Both the position numbers and the translations under genes were made by a program. A DNA stretch of 5,566 bases, from assembly GCA_014379915.1 (NCBI GenBank), contig JACMKV010000471.1, forward strand, positions 1 to 5,566. The letters are read 5' to 3'. The notes under the pieces are model-generated. The model had not been told where the DNA came from and made no database searches. It worked only from the letters and a program-made list of their open reading frames with translations. Shown piece by piece: positions 3,976 to 5,566 of the stretch (its first letter is position 1; each line of letters starts with the position of its first letter). This DNA comes from Burkholderiales bacterium. GTDB lineage: Bacteria > Pseudomonadota > Gammaproteobacteria > Burkholderiales > JACMKV01.

Positions 3976-5566
3976 AGCCGGGCTTTGCCGGCAGCCATTT
4001 CCCGCTCGCAAACGCGGTGTTTCTCGCGACCCTGCGCGCGAACAAAGGCCGCGCTCTTCTAAGCGTCATCGGAATCGCGCTCGGCGTCGCCCTCGGTGTC
4101 GCCATCGACGCCATCAACCGCTCGGCGCTTGCCGAATTCAGCCGTGCCGCGCGCGTGCTTTCCGGAGATGCCGATGTCGAAATCAGCGGCGGCGGCGGCT
4201 TTGCCGAAGCCGTGTATCCGCTGATTGCGCGCCTGCCGCAAGTTGCCGCTGCCAGTCCGGTAGTCGAAGCCGAAGTCAGGCTGGTTCATGGCGCAAGCGG
4301 CGAAAACGGCGCAAATCTGCGCATCATCGGCATCGATCCGTTTCAGGTTGCCCGCTTGCGGTTGGCGCCTGGGGGCAGCAATGGAGTTGGCGAGATCAAC
4401 AAGCGAGGGAATGTCGGGAATCGGGTGCGAAGCGCTCGGACCGAGGGAGAGGAAAAAAGCGGCGAGGCCGGCGACCGGACTGGCGCTAGCAGCGCGCTCG
4501 ATCTGTTGCGCGATGATGCGATTTACCTGAGCGCGGCGACAGCACGCGAACTTGCATTATCGGTGGGCGATCCGTTGCGTGTGCAAATCGGCCTCGCCGC
4601 CGTTACGCTCCACGTCGCCGGTATCGACCCGGCGCTACCCGGGCGCATCGGAGTCATGGATATCGCCAGTGCGCAATGGCGTTTGCAGCGTCTGGGCACG
4701 CTGAACCGGATAGACATTCGGCTGCGGCCTGGCGAGGATGCCGAGGATTTCATCGCCGCGGTGCAACCGCTGCTTCCCGAGGGCACGCACGCGCTGCAAC
4801 CGCGGCAACTCGAAGAACGCGGCGCGGCGGCTTCGCGCGCTTACCGCGTCAACCTGAACATGCTCGCGCTGGTCGCGCTTTTTACCGGCGGTTTCCTGGT
4901 GTTTTCGACGCAGGCGTTGATGGTCGTCCGGCGGCGCACGCAATTCGGCGTCTTGCGCGCGCTCGGCCTTACCCGCCGCCAGCTGATTTCGCTGTTGCTC
5001 GCGGAAGCCGCGTTGATCGGCGCAATCGGCGTACTGATCGGCGTCGTGCTCGGGCTGGCGCTGGCGGCGGTTGCGCTGCGTTTTTTTGGCGTCGATCTCG
5101 GCGGCGGCTACTTCGACGATCTCGCGTCGCTGCTCCGCATCGAACCGTGGGCGATCGGCGCATTTGCGGCGCTGGGGATCATCGTCGCGGTGCTCGGCAG
5201 CCTGGCGCCGGCGCTCGAATCGGCGGCAACGCGTCCAGCCGTCGAGCTGCATGCGGGCAGTGGTGACAGGCTCGCCGCCGTAGCGCCGCCCTGGCTGGGT
5301 CTGGCGCTGATCGCGCTTGGCGCGATAGCCGCACTTGCGCCCCCGATCGACGGCTTGCCGCTATTCGGCTATCTCGCCACCGCGTTGATACTGCTCGGCG
5401 CGATCGTGCTGATGCCGCGCTTTTCGGTATTGGCGCTGCATTGCCTACGCGCACAGCGCCCGGTCGAATTCAACCTTGCCGTCGCCCGCTTGCGCAACAC
5501 GCCCAATGAGACGGCGGCCAGCCTCGCGGCCATCCTGGTCAGCTTCAGCCTGGTCGTCGCCATGGC
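3972..5566 (+). CDS. FtsX/MacB-type ABC transporter permease (3' end outside window)
   Basis: Partial: the frame is open from the GTG at 3972 to the window end (531 full codons), in the GTGA overlap with the ATPase stop, so the two are translationally coupled. Layout: a cytoplasmic N-terminus, TM1 (about 27-48, RALLSVIGIALGVALGVAIDAI), a large periplasmic MacB-core-like domain (about 49-295), then an FtsX-like unit with helices near 296-318, 341-370 and 392-416 and the characteristic VVRRRTQFGVLRALGLTRRQL loop after the first. Two more helices follow (about 441-457 and 464-482), then NLAVARLRNTPNETAASLAAILVSFSL (about 501-527), which reads as the start of a second FtsX unit. The visible part fits a long, internally duplicated permease of about 800 or more residues (YbbP-like or similar) rather than a short LolC/LolE or MacB subunit. 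The role in lipid or lipoprotein handling is inferred from the family. Residues 133-174 are unusual and listed separately. Confidence 0.9.
   Translation, partial: MKPGFAGSHFPLANAVFLATLRANKGRALLSVIGIALGVALGVAIDAINRSALAEFSRAARVLSGDADVEISGGGGFAEAVYPLIARLPQVAAASPVVEAEVRLVHGASGENGANLRIIGIDPFQVARLRLAPGGSNGVGEINKRGNVGNRVRSARTEGEEKSGEAGDRTGASSALDLLRDDAIYLSAATARELALSVGDPLRVQIGLAAVTLHVAGIDPALPGRIGVMDIASAQWRLQRLGTLNRIDIRLRPGEDAEDFIAAVQPLLPEGTHALQPRQLEERGAAASRAYRVNLNMLALVALFTGGFLVFSTQALMVVRRRTQFGVLRALGLTRRQLISLLLAEAALIGAIGVLIGVVLGLALAAVALRFFGVDLGGGYFDDLASLLRIEPWAIGAFAALGIIVAVLGSLAPALESAATRPAVELHAGSGDRLAAVAPPWLGLALIALGAIAALAPPIDGLPLFGYLATALILLGAIVLMPRFSVLALHCLRAQRPVEFNLAVARLRNTPNETAASLAAILVSFSLVVAM
4368..4493 (+). 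other. Hydrophilic, compositionally odd stretch inside the permease
   Basis: Residues 133-174 of the permease contain 10 Gly, with Glu, Arg, Asn and Ser but no Leu, Phe, Trp or Tyr, between two normal-looking periplasmic segments (LRLA and ALDLLRDDAIYLS). The DNA is strongly purine-rich on the + strand, with an A6 run at 4453-4458 and a tandem-like GGGAATGTCGGGAATCGGG. None of the five arginines uses CGC, the main codon in the rest of the gene, while CGA and CGG are used. The frame stays open throughout. It could be an inserted repeat, a degenerate expansion, or a natural flexible loop. Confidence 0.55.

Noticed and set aside
3253..4011. Open frame of 252 codons on the - strand opposite the ABC ATPase
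   Set aside because: It mirrors the ATPase codons, has a low-complexity Arg/Gln/Ala-rich product, and no domain is recognisable.
3626..4489. Open frame of 287 codons on the + strand across the ATPase-permease junction
   Set aside because: It is out of frame with both well-supported proteins and gives an Arg/Ser-rich product typical of a shadow frame.
1..5566. CRISPR array, tRNA, rRNA, riboswitch, integrase or toxin-antitoxin genes
   Set aside because: No regularly spaced repeats, no cloverleaf or rRNA-like sequence, and no such protein motifs were seen on either strand.

Overview
The window is high-G+C DNA (roughly 60% by eye) with four genes and one partly visible gene edge, all on the + strand. 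The gene order is Tim44-like membrane protein, SCP2-domain protein (UbiJ), UbiB, then an ABC transporter ATPase and an FtsX-type permease. Tim44-like, ubiJ and ubiB in this order is, from memory, an arrangement of Betaproteobacteria, where a ubiE-type methyltransferase often lies further upstream. Together with the GC content and the sequence of UbiB, this suggests a betaproteobacterium or a close relative. Genus cannot be told from this window.

Region 1-1365 holds the 3' part of the Tim44-like gene and, 4 bp later, ubiJ. These two are almost certainly co-transcribed. Region 1366-1729 is a gene-free stretch of 364 bp. It holds a GC-rich hairpin just after ubiJ, a second perfect hairpin, a 101-bp MITE-like element bounded by inverted repeats, and a probable promoter -10 box placed so close to ubiB that the transcript would be nearly leaderless. 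Region 1730-3238 is ubiB, complete, with all the diagnostic motifs of the UbiB/ADCK atypical kinase family.

Region 3239-3297 is a short spacer with a small stem-loop and an ATG reading frame that ends in an amber codon in the same frame as the next gene. Region 3298-3975 encodes a LolD/MacB-type ATPase that must use a TTG start. From 3972 to the window end (overlapping the ATPase by 4 bp, GTGA) runs a large MacB/FtsX-type permease, incomplete at its 3' end.

Working together: UbiJ and UbiB act in the late steps of ubiquinone synthesis, UbiJ as a lipid-binding accessory factor and UbiB as a membrane-bound atypical kinase/ATPase. The Tim44-like protein is probably an inner-membrane protein of unknown role that travels with them. 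The ATPase and permease form a mechanotransmission-type (type VII) ABC system, which acts on periplasmic or lipid substrates rather than being a classical importer. Its substrate is not visible. No clearly novel system is present. The most notable points are a hydrophilic, compositionally odd stretch within the permease, the in-frame amber just upstream of the ATPase, the MITE-like element, and the lack of Shine-Dalgarno sequences at the starts that can be seen.
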